Below, in pieces: positions 1-8,119 of a DNA stretch of 34,244 bases (positions are counted from its first letter, which is position 1; the number at the start of each line of letters is the position of its first letter). A program made the position numbers and the translations under genes. The notes under the pieces were generated by a model. That model was not told where the DNA came from, made no database searches, and saw nothing but the letters and a program-made list of their open reading frames with translations. Origin of the DNA: CAYZSU01 sp964480565 (GTDB lineage: Bacteria > UBA10199 > 2-02-FULL-44-16 > JAAZCA01). The DNA lies in contig CAYZSU010000020.1 in assembly GCA_964480565.1 (NCBI GenBank), forward strand, positions 1 through 34,244, read 5' to 3'.

Positions 1-115
1 TTACTATTTATAATATTATTATATTCAACCGCTGTATTGATTATAATTAGTGGGGGGCAATATATTCATATGGGCCTTCGCTTATTAAAAAATACACATC
101 TAAGTTCCATCAATA

Positions 116-766
116 ATGCCGATCATTAATTGTCAGGACTGGGGGCAACAGCCCTATGCGGATGCATGGCAAATGCAAGAACAACTGCGACATGATTGCA
201 TTTCACAAAAAATCGATAATACAATTATTTTTGTCGAGCATAACCCTGTATTTACTTTGGGCAAACAACCTGCAGAGTCAGATTTTATCAGTTCAAAAGA
301 GGTCATTGCTTCTCAGGGCATTGATATCATTAAAACAAATCGGGGTGGGCGAATAACCTATCATGGTCCAGGTCAGTTAATCTGTTATTTTATTCTTCGG
401 TTGAGTGATTTTAATATGGGAGTAAGGGCCTTTGTTGCTGCATTGGAAAATAGTGTCATTGAATTACTCGCCAAGTGGCAATTAAAGGGTATGTGTGATT
501 CGCAATATCCAGGTGTATGGATTGGGAAAAATAAAATCACTGCCATTGGATTAAATATCAATCATGGTATTACGCAGCATGGCATGGCAATTAATGTCAA
601 TTGTGATTTATCAGCATATCAGCATATCGTGGCCTGTGGTATTCATGATCGTGGTATTACATCGTTTAAAAATGAGCTTGAATATACACTGGATATGGTA
701 GGCATAAAAAAAGAACTCGCTAACTGTTTAGAGAGTTCTTTAAAATGCAAGATTGTTTTCACTTAG
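116..766 (+). CDS. lipB: Octanoyl-[acyl-carrier-protein]:protein N-octanoyltransferase LipB
   Basis: LipB moves the octanoyl group from octanoyl-ACP onto the lipoyl domains of E2 and GcvH proteins in the cytoplasm. It is the first step of lipoate assembly; LipA, also in this window at 22878, then inserts sulfur. The 216-residue product has the normal family length. Visible motifs are NRGGRITYHGPGQ (residues 75-87), the catalytic lysine K140 in GKNKITAIG, the HGMAINVNCDL block, and the catalytic cysteine C174 in IVACGI. The ATG at 116 fits the usual LipB N-terminus (MPIINCQDWGQQPY), although no good ribosome binding site precedes it. The stop lies one base from the stop of a convergent minus-strand gene. 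A TATAAT at 42-47 might be a -10 box, but its -35 is poor. lipA and lipB are not adjacent here. Confidence 0.95.
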   Translation: MPIINCQDWGQQPYADAWQMQEQLRHDCISQKIDNTIIFVEHNPVFTLGKQPAESDFISSKEVIASQGIDIIKTNRGGRITYHGPGQLICYFILRLSDFNMGVRAFVAALENSVIELLAKWQLKGMCDSQYPGVWIGKNKITAIGLNINHGITQHGMAINVNCDLSAYQHIVACGIHDRGITSFKNELEYTLDMVGIKKELANCLESSLKCKIVFT

Positions 767-767
767 A

Positions 768-1004
768 CTAGCCAGATGTAAACGTTAATGTATCGAGTAC
801 AGGTAAGCTATCATTTTCAATGTCTTCTTCAGTCGCTTCGTCTTCAAATACTGGAAGCAACTGCATATTCTCTTCATCATCAGGTAAATTAGAGAGTATT
901 TTATTGAATGCCTTGTCATCGTAAACACCATCTTTTAAATGGCGCTGAATGAGTCGTTGATCATATAATAGGTCGTCTGAGACAAGTGCTTTGCGTTGTG
1001 TCAT
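768..1004 (-). CDS. Small acidic protein of unknown function
   Basis: I do not recognise a named family. The 78-residue product has a basic/amphipathic first half (DLLYDQRLIQRHLKDGVYDD) and an LPDDEE segment, then a very acidic C-terminal tail rich in D and E. It has no membrane segment, signal peptide or cysteine. The start is supported by an AAGGACTT ribosome binding site upstream of the ATG at 1004. It lies 24 bases downstream of the diadenylate cyclase gene on the same strand, so the two are probably co-transcribed. Its stop nearly abuts the stop of lipB. The combination of a good ribosome binding site, coding-like composition and operon spacing suggests a real gene. Function cannot be assigned from sequence; a regulatory or partner role to the cyclase is only a guess from position. 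Confidence 0.7.
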   Translation of the reverse strand: MTQRKALVSDDLLYDQRLIQRHLKDGVYDDKAFNKILSNLPDDEENMQLLPVFEDEATEEDIENDSLPVLDTLTFTSG

Positions 1005-1028
1005 GTGTGAAGTCCTTATGTTAGTGGC

Positions 1029-1973
1029 TTATTTTTTTGCCGGTGCTTTTTCCAGATGCATGATGACTTTTCCATCTTTAAAAATGCGAATATCACCAGA
1101 AGATTCAGATATAACAAAGGCGATGCTATGAGTCAAGCCTGTGATTCCAGATGCGGCAATATGCCGGCTACCTAGTCCGCGAGGAAGGTTGGTTTCATCG
1201 GATGTAACGCCCAAGTATCGTCCAGCAGTAAGAACTGTGCCATCATCTGCAATGATAAATGCGCCATCCATGGCTGACAGTTCGCGAAGAGTTTCCTTTA
1301 ATGCGGCGGAGTGAATATTGCGCTCGCTTTCATCATATCCTTTAAATGGATTCATGATCATCTGTTTTGATAGTTGCAATACTTTTTCATGATCACCGAT
1401 GACGAAAATAGTGCCGATGGGTTTACCTTCTCGTCCCTTTTCAGCCAATTCAACGCATAAATTAAGCACGGATTGAAATAGTTCCGGTGGAATATAGTCG
1501 GAAATGCGAATTAAGCCTTTGCCTGTGATAAATTCGGATTCTTTGGCCATATCGATGATCTGAATCGCATCCAAACATCCAGAATCTGATCCACCAAGTG
1601 CGCAAACTACTTTTGATCCAACATCGAGTAGATCCTGGGATAATGCCAGTGTTACGGCAATTTTGATGATCGACATACGAGTCATTGGATGTTTGGGAAT
1701 AGTCAGTGAGCCCTTTGCACGCGATAGTAAATTTGACTTATCGATGCCATGGGTATCCATTCGGCGTTTGCGTGAGATAAGTAGTAGGTCAAATTTTTGT
1801 GCAATGCGTTCTGCAAATATGAAGTCATCCAGGGGATCAATATGCAAAAGTACAGCTTTGGCGGATATTTTGTTGGCCAATTGAAAAGCGGATCGAATAA
1901 TTAAGCGGTTTTCCTCGCGCATTGAAATTATAATAATGGATTTGATGCGTATTTTCAAGAGGAAACAGGGCAT
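1029..1973 (-). CDS. DAC-domain protein, probable diadenylate cyclase (c-di-AMP synthase)
   Basis: The C-terminal ~120 residues match the DAC (DisA_N) domain, which condenses two ATP into cyclic di-AMP. They contain the DGA motif (D236-G-A in MDGAFIIADDG), GLGSRHIAASGIT (R270-H271-I) and a closing SESSGDIRIFKDGK. The second motif reads RHI, where DisA and CdaA have RHR. Families such as archaeal DacZ also vary at this position, so activity is plausible but not proven. The N-terminal ~130 residues form an alpha/beta domain (KISAKAVLLHIDPLDDF, KFDLLLISRK), similar in layout to the pyruvate-kinase-C-like domain of DacZ-type cyclases. No DisA DNA-binding HhH region and no CdaA-type transmembrane helices are evident. 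The start is uncertain: the ATG at 1973 has no clear ribosome binding site, and the ATG at 1922 (MREENR) is an alternative. The small acidic gene follows in the same transcription unit. Confidence 0.85.
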   Translation of the reverse strand: MPCFLLKIRIKSIIIISMREENRLIIRSAFQLANKISAKAVLLHIDPLDDFIFAERIAQKFDLLLISRKRRMDTHGIDKSNLLSRAKGSLTIPKHPMTRMSIIKIAVTLALSQDLLDVGSKVVCALGGSDSGCLDAIQIIDMAKESEFITGKGLIRISDYIPPELFQSVLNLCVELAEKGREGKPIGTIFVIGDHEKVLQLSKQMIMNPFKGYDESERNIHSAALKETLRELSAMDGAFIIADDGTVLTAGRYLGVTSDETNLPRGLGSRHIAASGITGLTHSIAFVISESSGDIRIFKDGKVIMHLEKAPAKK

Positions 1974-2300
1974 GTTATAGACAATCTAATAATTAATGGG
2001 AATGTCCTTAAAATAAGCGATTTGTGGGATTGTTCAAAATGCGAGAGATTTCATTGTTCCGCAAATACGAAATTGGAGCGTGTATGCGAGTACTGGGTGC
2101 TATGCTCAAGAAGCACCGAAGATAGATGTTTTGATGGCAAGCCCTGTATGTGTTTTTTTGTATGTTGAAAATATGTATACATTGATTAATTTATTTACAC
2201 TGTAATATTTATGAATTATCCAAATTGATATAAAATTATGATTAAATTTGCATTGCGAAAAAGCCCATTTATGTATAAGCACATGCAACCGGAGGGGTTT
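1974..2300. other. Gene-free spacer between the diadenylate cyclase gene and dsbD
   Basis: These 327 bases separate two divergently read genes. The middle is filled by a degenerate MITE-like repeat (2026-2144, listed separately). The rest, 2150-2285, is strongly AT-rich and must hold the dsbD promoter, but no -35/-10 pair stands out. TTGATT at about 2184 and TATAAA at about 2229 are weak candidates. A good ribosome binding site (GGAGGGG) lies just before the dsbD ATG at 2301. Short reading frames here do not look coding. Confidence 0.6.
2026..2144 (-). repeat. Degenerate MITE-like inverted-repeat element (copy 2 of the family at 27170-27293)
   Basis: The segment runs from gggattgttcaaaat to gatggcaagccc. 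It aligns along its length with the reverse complement of the better preserved element at 27170-27293. Shared blocks are TTGTTCAAAA at the start, CCGCAAA, GGAGCG followed by TATGCGAGTAC in the middle, and CACCGAAGAT(G/A)G(G/A)TGTTTT near the end. The terminal inverted repeats have decayed in this copy. The trinucleotide TGT sits on both outer flanks and might be a target duplication. It has no coding capacity, so any movement would need a transposase supplied from elsewhere. Confidence 0.65.
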
Positions 2301-3932
2301 ATGCGCATCACAAAAAGGTCTGTTTTCATTGTTTTACTGTTACTATATTGCTCATCTGCATTGGCAGCAAACCCATTTTCATCCTCGTGGTCCATGGATA
2401 GTATCCAATTATCCAGAGGTCAGTCATTTACGATTCATGCAATGATCGATGTGCCAGAGAATCATTATATATATGCGGATACGGTATCCGTGGAAATGCG
2501 TGCACTTGATGGCATGATTATTGATCGCATTGACCTGCCAAAGGGAAAAGAAAAGTATGATCAATGGTTGGAAGAGACACAACAAATCTATGATAGTCCG
2601 ATTGCAATTGAAATTCATGGGCATGTGCCTGATACACTTTCTTTGGGCGCAAAACAACTTGCAGCTGATATCATTTATCGCGGGTGTTCGGAAACGCTGT
2701 GCTATCGAAAAGTAAGCGATCATGTGAGTATGGATATTAATATCAATGCAGGATCGCAAGCTGAGTTGTCAGTATCAGTTGCTATTGACAATCACACTGG
2801 TCCACAACCAAAAGCATCAGCTATAACCGATATAAAAACCAATACGCTTTTATCCACGGATTCATGGTGGCATATATTGCTATCCTTGGGATCCGTATTT
2901 ATTGCAGGAATACTCACTGCATTTACGCCATGCGTATGGCCGGTATTGCCAGCGATATTATCGTTTATTGGTGTCAGTAAAGAGTCACGCATGTCCAAAA
3001 ACCTGTTGCTCTCAATATCGCTTATTGCAGGGTTGGCATTGGTATACAGTTTGCTTGGCATGCTCGCTGCGAGTGCAGGTAAAAACTTGGGATTTTTATT
3101 TCAGTATAAATGGTTTTTAGTGATTGTTATTTTATTTTTTATTTTGATGAGTTTGTCTATGCTCGGTGTATTTCGGTTATCCATGCCCTCACGGTGGCAA
3201 ACTCGGATGAATCAATTAGGGGGAAAGGGTTTTTTAGGTGCTTTTCTCGCAGGTGCTGGTATGGGGCTTGTCGCATCGCCTTGCGCAGGTCCTGTGATTG
3301 TCGCTATTTTAGGAGTTGTAGCATATCAGCGTGACTATATGCTGGGCCTGATTATGCTGCTCACCTATAGTGCGGGTATGGGCATTGTATTTATCGGGAT
3401 GGCAACGCTATTCGCATCATTTACGAATCGACTCAAAGGAGGCAAATGGTTTGAGTGGATTAAACGCAGCCTAGCAGTATTGCTGCTTGTGCCAGCACTT
3501 TATTTTGCCATGTCGCTATTTAATATTGATATCCCCTTTTTATCATCGGATAGGAGTGATTATTGGCACTCATCATTGGTGGACGCAAAGAAAATAGCTA
3601 AAGAAGAGCAAAAACCACTGTTTATTAAATTCAGTACCAAATGGTGCACGCAATGTGCATTATTGGATAAAACATTTTTTAAGGAATCACAGGTGATCAG
3701 TTTATTGGATCAGATGGTTCCAGTAAAAATCGATTGTACGGATGAAACGGATGCGATTAACTCAATTATTAAAACCTATGGCATATTGGGCTATCCGGAA
3801 TTTCGCATATTATTTGCGGATGGGGCATTGTATGAGGGACATATCATGTCTGCATTTGAGCGTGAGAAACTATTGGCCAATATGCGAGATGCCATTTTTA
3901 AACAGACAATACGCAATAAGGAGTTGAAATAA
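2301..3932 (+). CDS. dsbD: Thiol:disulfide interchange protein DsbD
   Basis: DsbD carries electrons from cytoplasmic thioredoxin across the inner membrane to periplasmic disulfide isomerases and cytochrome c maturation. The 543-residue protein has all three parts. A signal peptide (residues 1-22, ending SSALA) leads into a periplasmic alpha domain with the cysteine pair C129/C134. About eight membrane segments (195-405) follow, with the redox cysteines C211 (FTPCVWP) and C328 (ASPCAGP). The C-terminal thioredoxin-like gamma domain has C449-T-Q-C452 (KWCTQC). Every redox cysteine is present. The start at 2301 is chosen because GGAGGGG precedes it at correct spacing and it gives a clean signal peptide; an in-frame extension to 2238 has neither. 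The stop overlaps the folE start (TAATG), so the two are translationally coupled. Confidence 0.95.
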   Translation: MRITKRSVFIVLLLLYCSSALAANPFSSSWSMDSIQLSRGQSFTIHAMIDVPENHYIYADTVSVEMRALDGMIIDRIDLPKGKEKYDQWLEETQQIYDSPIAIEIHGHVPDTLSLGAKQLAADIIYRGCSETLCYRKVSDHVSMDININAGSQAELSVSVAIDNHTGPQPKASAITDIKTNTLLSTDSWWHILLSLGSVFIAGILTAFTPCVWPVLPAILSFIGVSKESRMSKNLLLSISLIAGLALVYSLLGMLAASAGKNLGFLFQYKWFLVIVILFFILMSLSMLGVFRLSMPSRWQTRMNQLGGKGFLGAFLAGAGMGLVASPCAGPVIVAILGVVAYQRDYMLGLIMLLTYSAGMGIVFIGMATLFASFTNRLKGGKWFEWIKRSLAVLLLVPALYFAMSLFNIDIPFLSSDRSDYWHSSLVDAKKIAKEEQKPLFIKFSTKWCTQCALLDKTFFKESQVISLLDQMVPVKIDCTDETDAINSIIKTYGILGYPEFRILFADGALYEGHIMSAFEREKLLANMRDAIFKQTIRNKELK

Positions 3933-4471
3933 TGGAAGATATCATCCGACAATTATTAATTGAATTGGGCGAGGATCCAAACCGTGAAGGGCTAGTGGAT
4001 ACGCCAGCTAGGGTCAAACGATCCATGGATTTTCTGACATCAGGTTACCATGATGACCCCAGGGCGCTTATTGAGAACTCATGTTTTTCGGATAAGCATG
4101 AGGAGATGGTACTCGTAAAGGATATTCCGCTATATAGCTTATGCGAGCATCACTTATTGCCATTTTTTGGGCATGCGCATGTGGGGTATTTGCCTAATGA
4201 TAAAATCGTTGGCATCTCCAAGGTCGCGCGCCTGGTGGATTTATTTGGACGGCGATTGCAGTTGCAGGAACGGCTTACCAATCAAGTGGCAGAGACTTTA
4301 ATGGATATTTTAAAGCCCAAAGGCGTGGCTGTAGTGATTGAGGCAGAACATTTGTGTATGCAAATGCGAGGCGTGCAAAAACGCGGCACATCGGTGATTA
4401 CCAGTGCAATGCTGGGTGCATTTCGCAGTCGCCCGGAAACCAGAGCTGAATTCATGACCTTGATTAAATAA
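3932..4471 (+). CDS. folE: GTP cyclohydrolase I
   Basis: FolE converts GTP to 7,8-dihydroneopterin triphosphate, the first step of tetrahydrofolate and pterin synthesis. The 179-residue product is the short bacterial form (E. coli has 222 residues, with an N-terminal extension). Zinc ligands are visible as C71 and H74 in SLCEHH and C142 in EAEHLCMQMRGV. The catalytic block LPFFGHAHVGYLP and the C-terminal RGVQKRGTSVITSAMLG are intact. Its ATG overlaps the TAA of dsbD by one base. There is no metabolic link to DsbD, so the pairing reflects shared transcription only. An apparent separate promoter for the rnf genes begins 42 bases downstream of the stop. Confidence 0.97.
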   Translation: MEDIIRQLLIELGEDPNREGLVDTPARVKRSMDFLTSGYHDDPRALIENSCFSDKHEEMVLVKDIPLYSLCEHHLLPFFGHAHVGYLPNDKIVGISKVARLVDLFGRRLQLQERLTNQVAETLMDILKPKGVAVVIEAEHLCMQMRGVQKRGTSVITSAMLGAFRSRPETRAEFMTLIK

Positions 4472-4512
4472 GTAAATATAGTTGCACTTCATAATTTCAA
4501 TCCATAAAACGC

Positions 4513-4540
4513 TTGAGCTTTTAATCACACTTAGTATAAC
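4513..4540 (+). promoter_or_regulatory. Putative sigma-70-type promoter of the rnf operon
   Basis: TTGAGC (4513-4518) and TATAAC (4535-4540) are separated by 16 bases in the folE-rnfE gap. They match the consensus at 4/6 and 5/6 positions. A strong ribosome binding site (CGGAGG, around 4552) and the rnfE ATG follow. Prediction only. Confidence 0.35.
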
Positions 4541-4564
4541 CACCGCTATTTCGGAGGTTAAATA

Positions 4565-5164
4565 ATGAAGCGTATTCTATTTGATCCATGGCTTAAGGAA
4601 AATCCCGTATTTATTCTATTGCTCGGATTATGCCCAGTCTTGGCGGTTACTATCAGTGTTAAAAATGCTGTTGGCATGGGGGTGGCAGCTACATGTGTGC
4701 TGGTGTGCTCCAATACTATTGTCTCGCTATTTGGCAGTCTATTTCCACGTCAGATACGGATTCCATGTTTTATCGTGGTGATCGCTACGTTTGTGAGCAT
4801 GGTTGAAATGTTAATGGCTGCTTATTTTCCAGCAATTAATGAATCATTGGGCATTTTTATTCCGCTGATTGTGGTAAATTGTATTATCTTAGGGCGTGCT
4901 GAAGCATTTGCATCACGAAATAAGTTAATTCCTTCCCTGCTAGATGGCATTGGTATGGGGATGGGATTTAGCATTGCACTCGTCAGTATTGCGCTTATTC
5001 GTGAAGTATTGGGTGCAGGTACTTTTTGGGGCATACGTATTTCAGAATATTTTTCACCGGAGGGGTTTATTGCGCCTGCAACAGTCATGACTATGGCGCC
5101 TGGCGCATTTATTATTATTGGATTGATATTGGGAGTGATTAATTGGCGCAAGCAGACGCAGTGA
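4565..5164 (+). CDS. rnfE: Rnf electron transport complex subunit RnfE (RsxE family)
   Basis: RnfE is one of two homologous six-helix membrane subunits (with RnfA) of the Rnf complex. Rnf couples electron flow between ferredoxin and NAD to Na+ or H+ transport across the inner membrane. The 199-residue product has the family pattern: NPVFILLLGLCPVLAVT near the N-terminus, then five or six hydrophobic spans, with FIPLIVVNCIILGRAEAFAS carrying the conserved cysteine in the mid-membrane Asn-Cys pair. An excellent CGGAGG ribosome binding site precedes the ATG. It is the first gene of the operon. In E. coli rsxABCDGE the E subunit comes last, so the order is permuted. A 101-base gap separates it from rnfA. 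Confidence 0.93.
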   Translation: MKRILFDPWLKENPVFILLLGLCPVLAVTISVKNAVGMGVAATCVLVCSNTIVSLFGSLFPRQIRIPCFIVVIATFVSMVEMLMAAYFPAINESLGIFIPLIVVNCIILGRAEAFASRNKLIPSLLDGIGMGMGFSIALVSIALIREVLGAGTFWGIRISEYFSPEGFIAPATVMTMAPGAFIIIGLILGVINWRKQTQ

Positions 5165-5265
5165 ACATACAATAATCGCTGTTTGCCTCGAATATGGCAA
5201 TTTGTGACCACACACTAATGTGCGTGTTTTGATTGTGTTTAAGGCATTATTTAAAGAGGTTATCT

Positions 5266-5919
5266 ATGAAACAATACATACTATTATTTATCTCCACTGC
5301 ATTGGTAAATAATTTTGTTTTAGCAAAGTTCCTAGGTTTATGCCCATTTATCGGTGTATCCAAGCGTAAATCACAAGCTATTGGCATGGGCAGTGCGGTG
5401 ATTTTTGTCATGACCATGGCATCCATGGCATCTTGGGTGATTTATCAGTTTTTATTGGCTCCAACAGAGTCAAATATATTCTATCAGCTGATGGGTAAAT
5501 CTCAAGCAGTGAGTGATTTTGATTTTACTTATTTGACAACGATTGTATTCATATTGGTGATTGCAACATTGGTACAGTTGGTGGAGATGTTTTTGATGAA
5601 AGTCATTCCACCATTATATGAATCATTGGGCATATATTTACCTCTTATTACGACTAATTGCGCGGTGATGGGTGTTGCGCTACTTAATATTAAAGATTTC
5701 GGTATGAAGGAATCATTAGGAGAGTCATTTGTGATGACTATGATTCAAGGCATATCCGCGGGTATTGGTTTTTTTATCGTGATTGTATTGATGAGTGGTA
5801 TGCGTGAACATTTGGATAGAATGCCTATCCCAAAGGCCTTAAAGGGTGTGCCCATCGCATTTATTTGTGCAGGGTTGATGGCATTGGCCTTTATGGGATT
5901 TGCTGGCCTGGGCCAATAA
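5266..5919 (+). CDS. rnfA: Rnf electron transport complex subunit RnfA (RsxA family)
   Basis: RnfA is the partner of RnfE in the membrane core of Rnf. The 217-residue protein starts MKQYILLFISTALVNNFVLAKFLGLCPFIGVS, typical of RnfA/NqrE, with the first conserved cysteine in LGLCPF and the second in PLITTNCAVMGVAL. About six membrane helices are visible. The start at 5266 follows an AAAGAGG ribosome binding site; the in-frame ATG at 5233 adds a basic, non-hydrophobic leader atypical for the family. The product is about 20 residues longer than E. coli RsxA, with the extra residues in the loop after the second helix (LAPTESNIFYQLMGKSQ). rnfB begins 26 bases downstream. Confidence 0.94.
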   Translation: MKQYILLFISTALVNNFVLAKFLGLCPFIGVSKRKSQAIGMGSAVIFVMTMASMASWVIYQFLLAPTESNIFYQLMGKSQAVSDFDFTYLTTIVFILVIATLVQLVEMFLMKVIPPLYESLGIYLPLITTNCAVMGVALLNIKDFGMKESLGESFVMTMIQGISAGIGFFIVIVLMSGMREHLDRMPIPKALKGVPIAFICAGLMALAFMGFAGLGQ

Positions 5920-5945
5920 GGGGATTCGCATTGAAAGGATAGTAT

Positions 5946-6767
5946 ATGCTAATTGCAGTTTTAATTTTAGGTGTGCTAGGCCTCGTATTTGGCATGGGGT
6001 TATATATTGCATCAAAAGTATTTCATGTGCCGATGGATCAACGTGTTCAGCAAGTGGATGCCGCATTGCCAGGGTCGAATTGCGGCGCCTGTGGGCATGC
6101 GGGATGTGCTGGTTTTGCTAAGGCGATTGTGCATGGTAGCGCGGATATAGCCGCTTGTGTGCCTGGGGGAGATGCTGTGGCACAAACACTTAGCCAGATT
6201 ATGGGTGTTGCTACATCTACTAAAGAAAAACAAGTTGCTGTGCTGCATTGCCATGGTAAAAATGCAAAAAATAAATATCATTATAATGGTATTGATACAT
6301 GCAAGGCGGCGGTGCTTATCAATAATGGGCCAAAGATGTGTGCATTTGGTTGTATTGGTTTTGGCGATTGTGTGAGCGTTTGTCCCTTTGATGCAATAAC
6401 GATGAGTGATGGACTTCCTTATATTGATGAGGCGAAGTGCACTGGATGTCGCAAATGCGTGATGACATGTCCGAAATCACTATTCGCAATGCACGCAATG
6501 GCAAGTACAGTACACGTACTGTGTTGTTCGAAATTGAGCGCAAAGGATACGATTAAAGCCTGTGATGTGGGTTGTATTGCTTGTCAAAAATGCGTGAATG
6601 TATGTAAGTTTGAGGCCATTTATATTGAGGAAAATCGAGCGATAATTGATTATGATAAATGCGTATCCTGTGGTGTATGTGAAAAAGTGTGTCCACGACA
6701 TATTATCGTAAATGTTCGTCAACGTCGGAAAGATATCGGCTTATGGCCAGTAAAGAAAAATAAATAA
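5946..6767 (+). CDS. rnfB: Rnf complex ferredoxin subunit RnfB, long multi-cluster form
   Basis: RnfB is the iron-sulfur subunit that relays electrons from soluble ferredoxin into the Rnf complex. The 273-residue protein starts with one membrane anchor (residues 2-24). The Fe-S domain with C46, C49, C54 and C71 (NCGACGHAGC) comes next. Several CxxCxxCxxxCP ferredoxin-like cluster motifs follow: CIGFGDCVSVCP, CTGCRKCVMTCP, CIACQKCVNVCK and CVSCGVCEKVCP. E. coli RsxB is about 190 residues and has two ferredoxin clusters. The longer version here resembles RnfB of anaerobes such as Clostridia, Bacteroidetes and sulfate reducers, and implies a longer electron wire. An AAAGGA ribosome binding site precedes the ATG. 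rnfC starts 8 bases after the stop. Confidence 0.95.
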   Translation: MLIAVLILGVLGLVFGMGLYIASKVFHVPMDQRVQQVDAALPGSNCGACGHAGCAGFAKAIVHGSADIAACVPGGDAVAQTLSQIMGVATSTKEKQVAVLHCHGKNAKNKYHYNGIDTCKAAVLINNGPKMCAFGCIGFGDCVSVCPFDAITMSDGLPYIDEAKCTGCRKCVMTCPKSLFAMHAMASTVHVLCCSKLSAKDTIKACDVGCIACQKCVNVCKFEAIYIEENRAIIDYDKCVSCGVCEKVCPRHIIVNVRQRRKDIGLWPVKKNK

Positions 6768-6775
6768 GAGGTCTT

Positions 6776-8119
6776 ATGAAAACATTTTCTAAAGGCGGTG
6801 TTCATCCAAATGACAACAAGTTAATGAGTAGCGAATGCGCCATTGAATCCATTGATCTACCGGACAAGCTGATTATCTCCATGTCTCAGCATTTGGGCAA
6901 AGAGGCAAAGCCGATTGTTATTAAAGGTGATATTGTGCAAAAGGGACAGTGCATTGCCAAAGCCAGTGGTTTTATTTCTGCGGATGTGCATGCACCAACA
7001 TCCGGTACAATTCACAATATATTTGCGGGGCAGTCCATGCAGGGGAAATCATGCACATATATTGAACTGCATTCAGATGGTAAGGATGAGTGGTACTCAC
7101 AATGCAATCAGCCCTGTGATTGGCAAATAGTGCCTGCGGATGAGCTAAAAAAAATCATTGCAGAGTCTGGTGTTGTGGGAATGGGTGGTGCCACATTTCC
7201 AACGCATGTTAAATTATCGCCCATGCATGGTGTGACAATTGATACATTGATTATCAATGGCGTGGAATGCGAGCCATATTTGACATGTGATCATCAGCTG
7301 ATGCGTGAGCATAGTGCGCATATCGTTGTGGGTATTCAGATTTTAAAAAAGGCGCTGGGTGTTGATAATGCCATTATAGGTATTGAGGCAAACAAACATG
7401 ATGCGTACGATATCATGCGTGCGGCAACAAAAGACACGAATATTCTCGTAGAGCTCTTGAATGTTAAGTATCCGCAAGGGGCTGAAAAACAATTAATCGA
7501 TGCATTGATGAACCGTCAAGTGCCATCGGGTAAATTGCCAATGCATGTGGGATGCGTGGTGCAAAATATCGCCACTGCATTTGCAGTATATGAGGCAGTT
7601 GCCATGAAACGCCCGCTGACCCATCGCATTATTACAATATCAGGTGATGGGATTGAACAGCCAGCCAATCTATATGCGCCTATTGGCACGTCATTTGATA
7701 TGCTTTTACAACGTCAGGGCTTACTTTCAAAGGCAACAAAACTCATTTCAGGCGGCCCTATGATGGGTACTTCGATATCAGATACGATTCAGTTTATGAC
7801 AAAGGGTAGTAGCGGACTTTTAGCATTTTGCGATGCCAAGTCCATTGAATCGGATCCCTGCATTCGCTGTGGCCGCTGTGTGAGTGTCTGCCCAGTGGGG
7901 TGTATGCCTGTTCAGATGATGGAAGTTATTGCACAAGGTGATATTGCGCAGTATGCGGATATGCATATTGCTGACTGCATTGAATGTGGGTCATGCAGTT
8001 ATATTTGTCCAGCACATCGGCATTTGCTTCATTATATTCGTCAGGCAAAATCAGAGCTAGTAGCAGAGCGTATCAAAAAAGATCGTGCTGCAAAGAAAAA
8101 GGAGGCTGCGAATGAATAA
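6776..8119 (+). CDS. rnfC: Rnf electron transport complex subunit RnfC
   Basis: RnfC is the peripheral subunit that binds NADH and FMN and exchanges electrons with NAD at the cytoplasmic face. The 447-residue product has an N-terminal barrel-sandwich region (KGGVHP to about 110). The nucleotide-binding Rossmann-like domain follows with GVVGMGGATFPTHVKL and INGVECEPYLTCD. The SLBB-like region has SGGPMMGT. Two C-terminal 4Fe-4S motifs are C362-I-R-C-G-R-C...CP and C401-I-E-C-G-S-C...CP. Length is typical of the compact form without the long repetitive C-terminal tail found in E. coli RsxC. AGAGG precedes the start. Its last 8 bases overlap the rnfD start. Confidence 0.95.
   Translation: MKTFSKGGVHPNDNKLMSSECAIESIDLPDKLIISMSQHLGKEAKPIVIKGDIVQKGQCIAKASGFISADVHAPTSGTIHNIFAGQSMQGKSCTYIELHSDGKDEWYSQCNQPCDWQIVPADELKKIIAESGVVGMGGATFPTHVKLSPMHGVTIDTLIINGVECEPYLTCDHQLMREHSAHIVVGIQILKKALGVDNAIIGIEANKHDAYDIMRAATKDTNILVELLNVKYPQGAEKQLIDALMNRQVPSGKLPMHVGCVVQNIATAFAVYEAVAMKRPLTHRIITISGDGIEQPANLYAPIGTSFDMLLQRQGLLSKATKLISGGPMMGTSISDTIQFMTKGSSGLLAFCDAKSIESDPCIRCGRCVSVCPVGCMPVQMMEVIAQGDIAQYADMHIADCIECGSCSYICPAHRHLLHYIRQAKSELVAERIKKDRAAKKKEAANE

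Noticed and set aside
2424..2759. A 111-codon minus-strand frame inside dsbD
   Set aside because: Antisense to the periplasmic domain of DsbD; no ribosome binding site or domain.
5209..5232. A GT-rich imperfect hairpin followed by TTTT between rnfE and rnfA, considered as an intra-operon attenuator
   Set aside because: The stem has a mismatch and is weak; the evidence is not enough to call a terminator.
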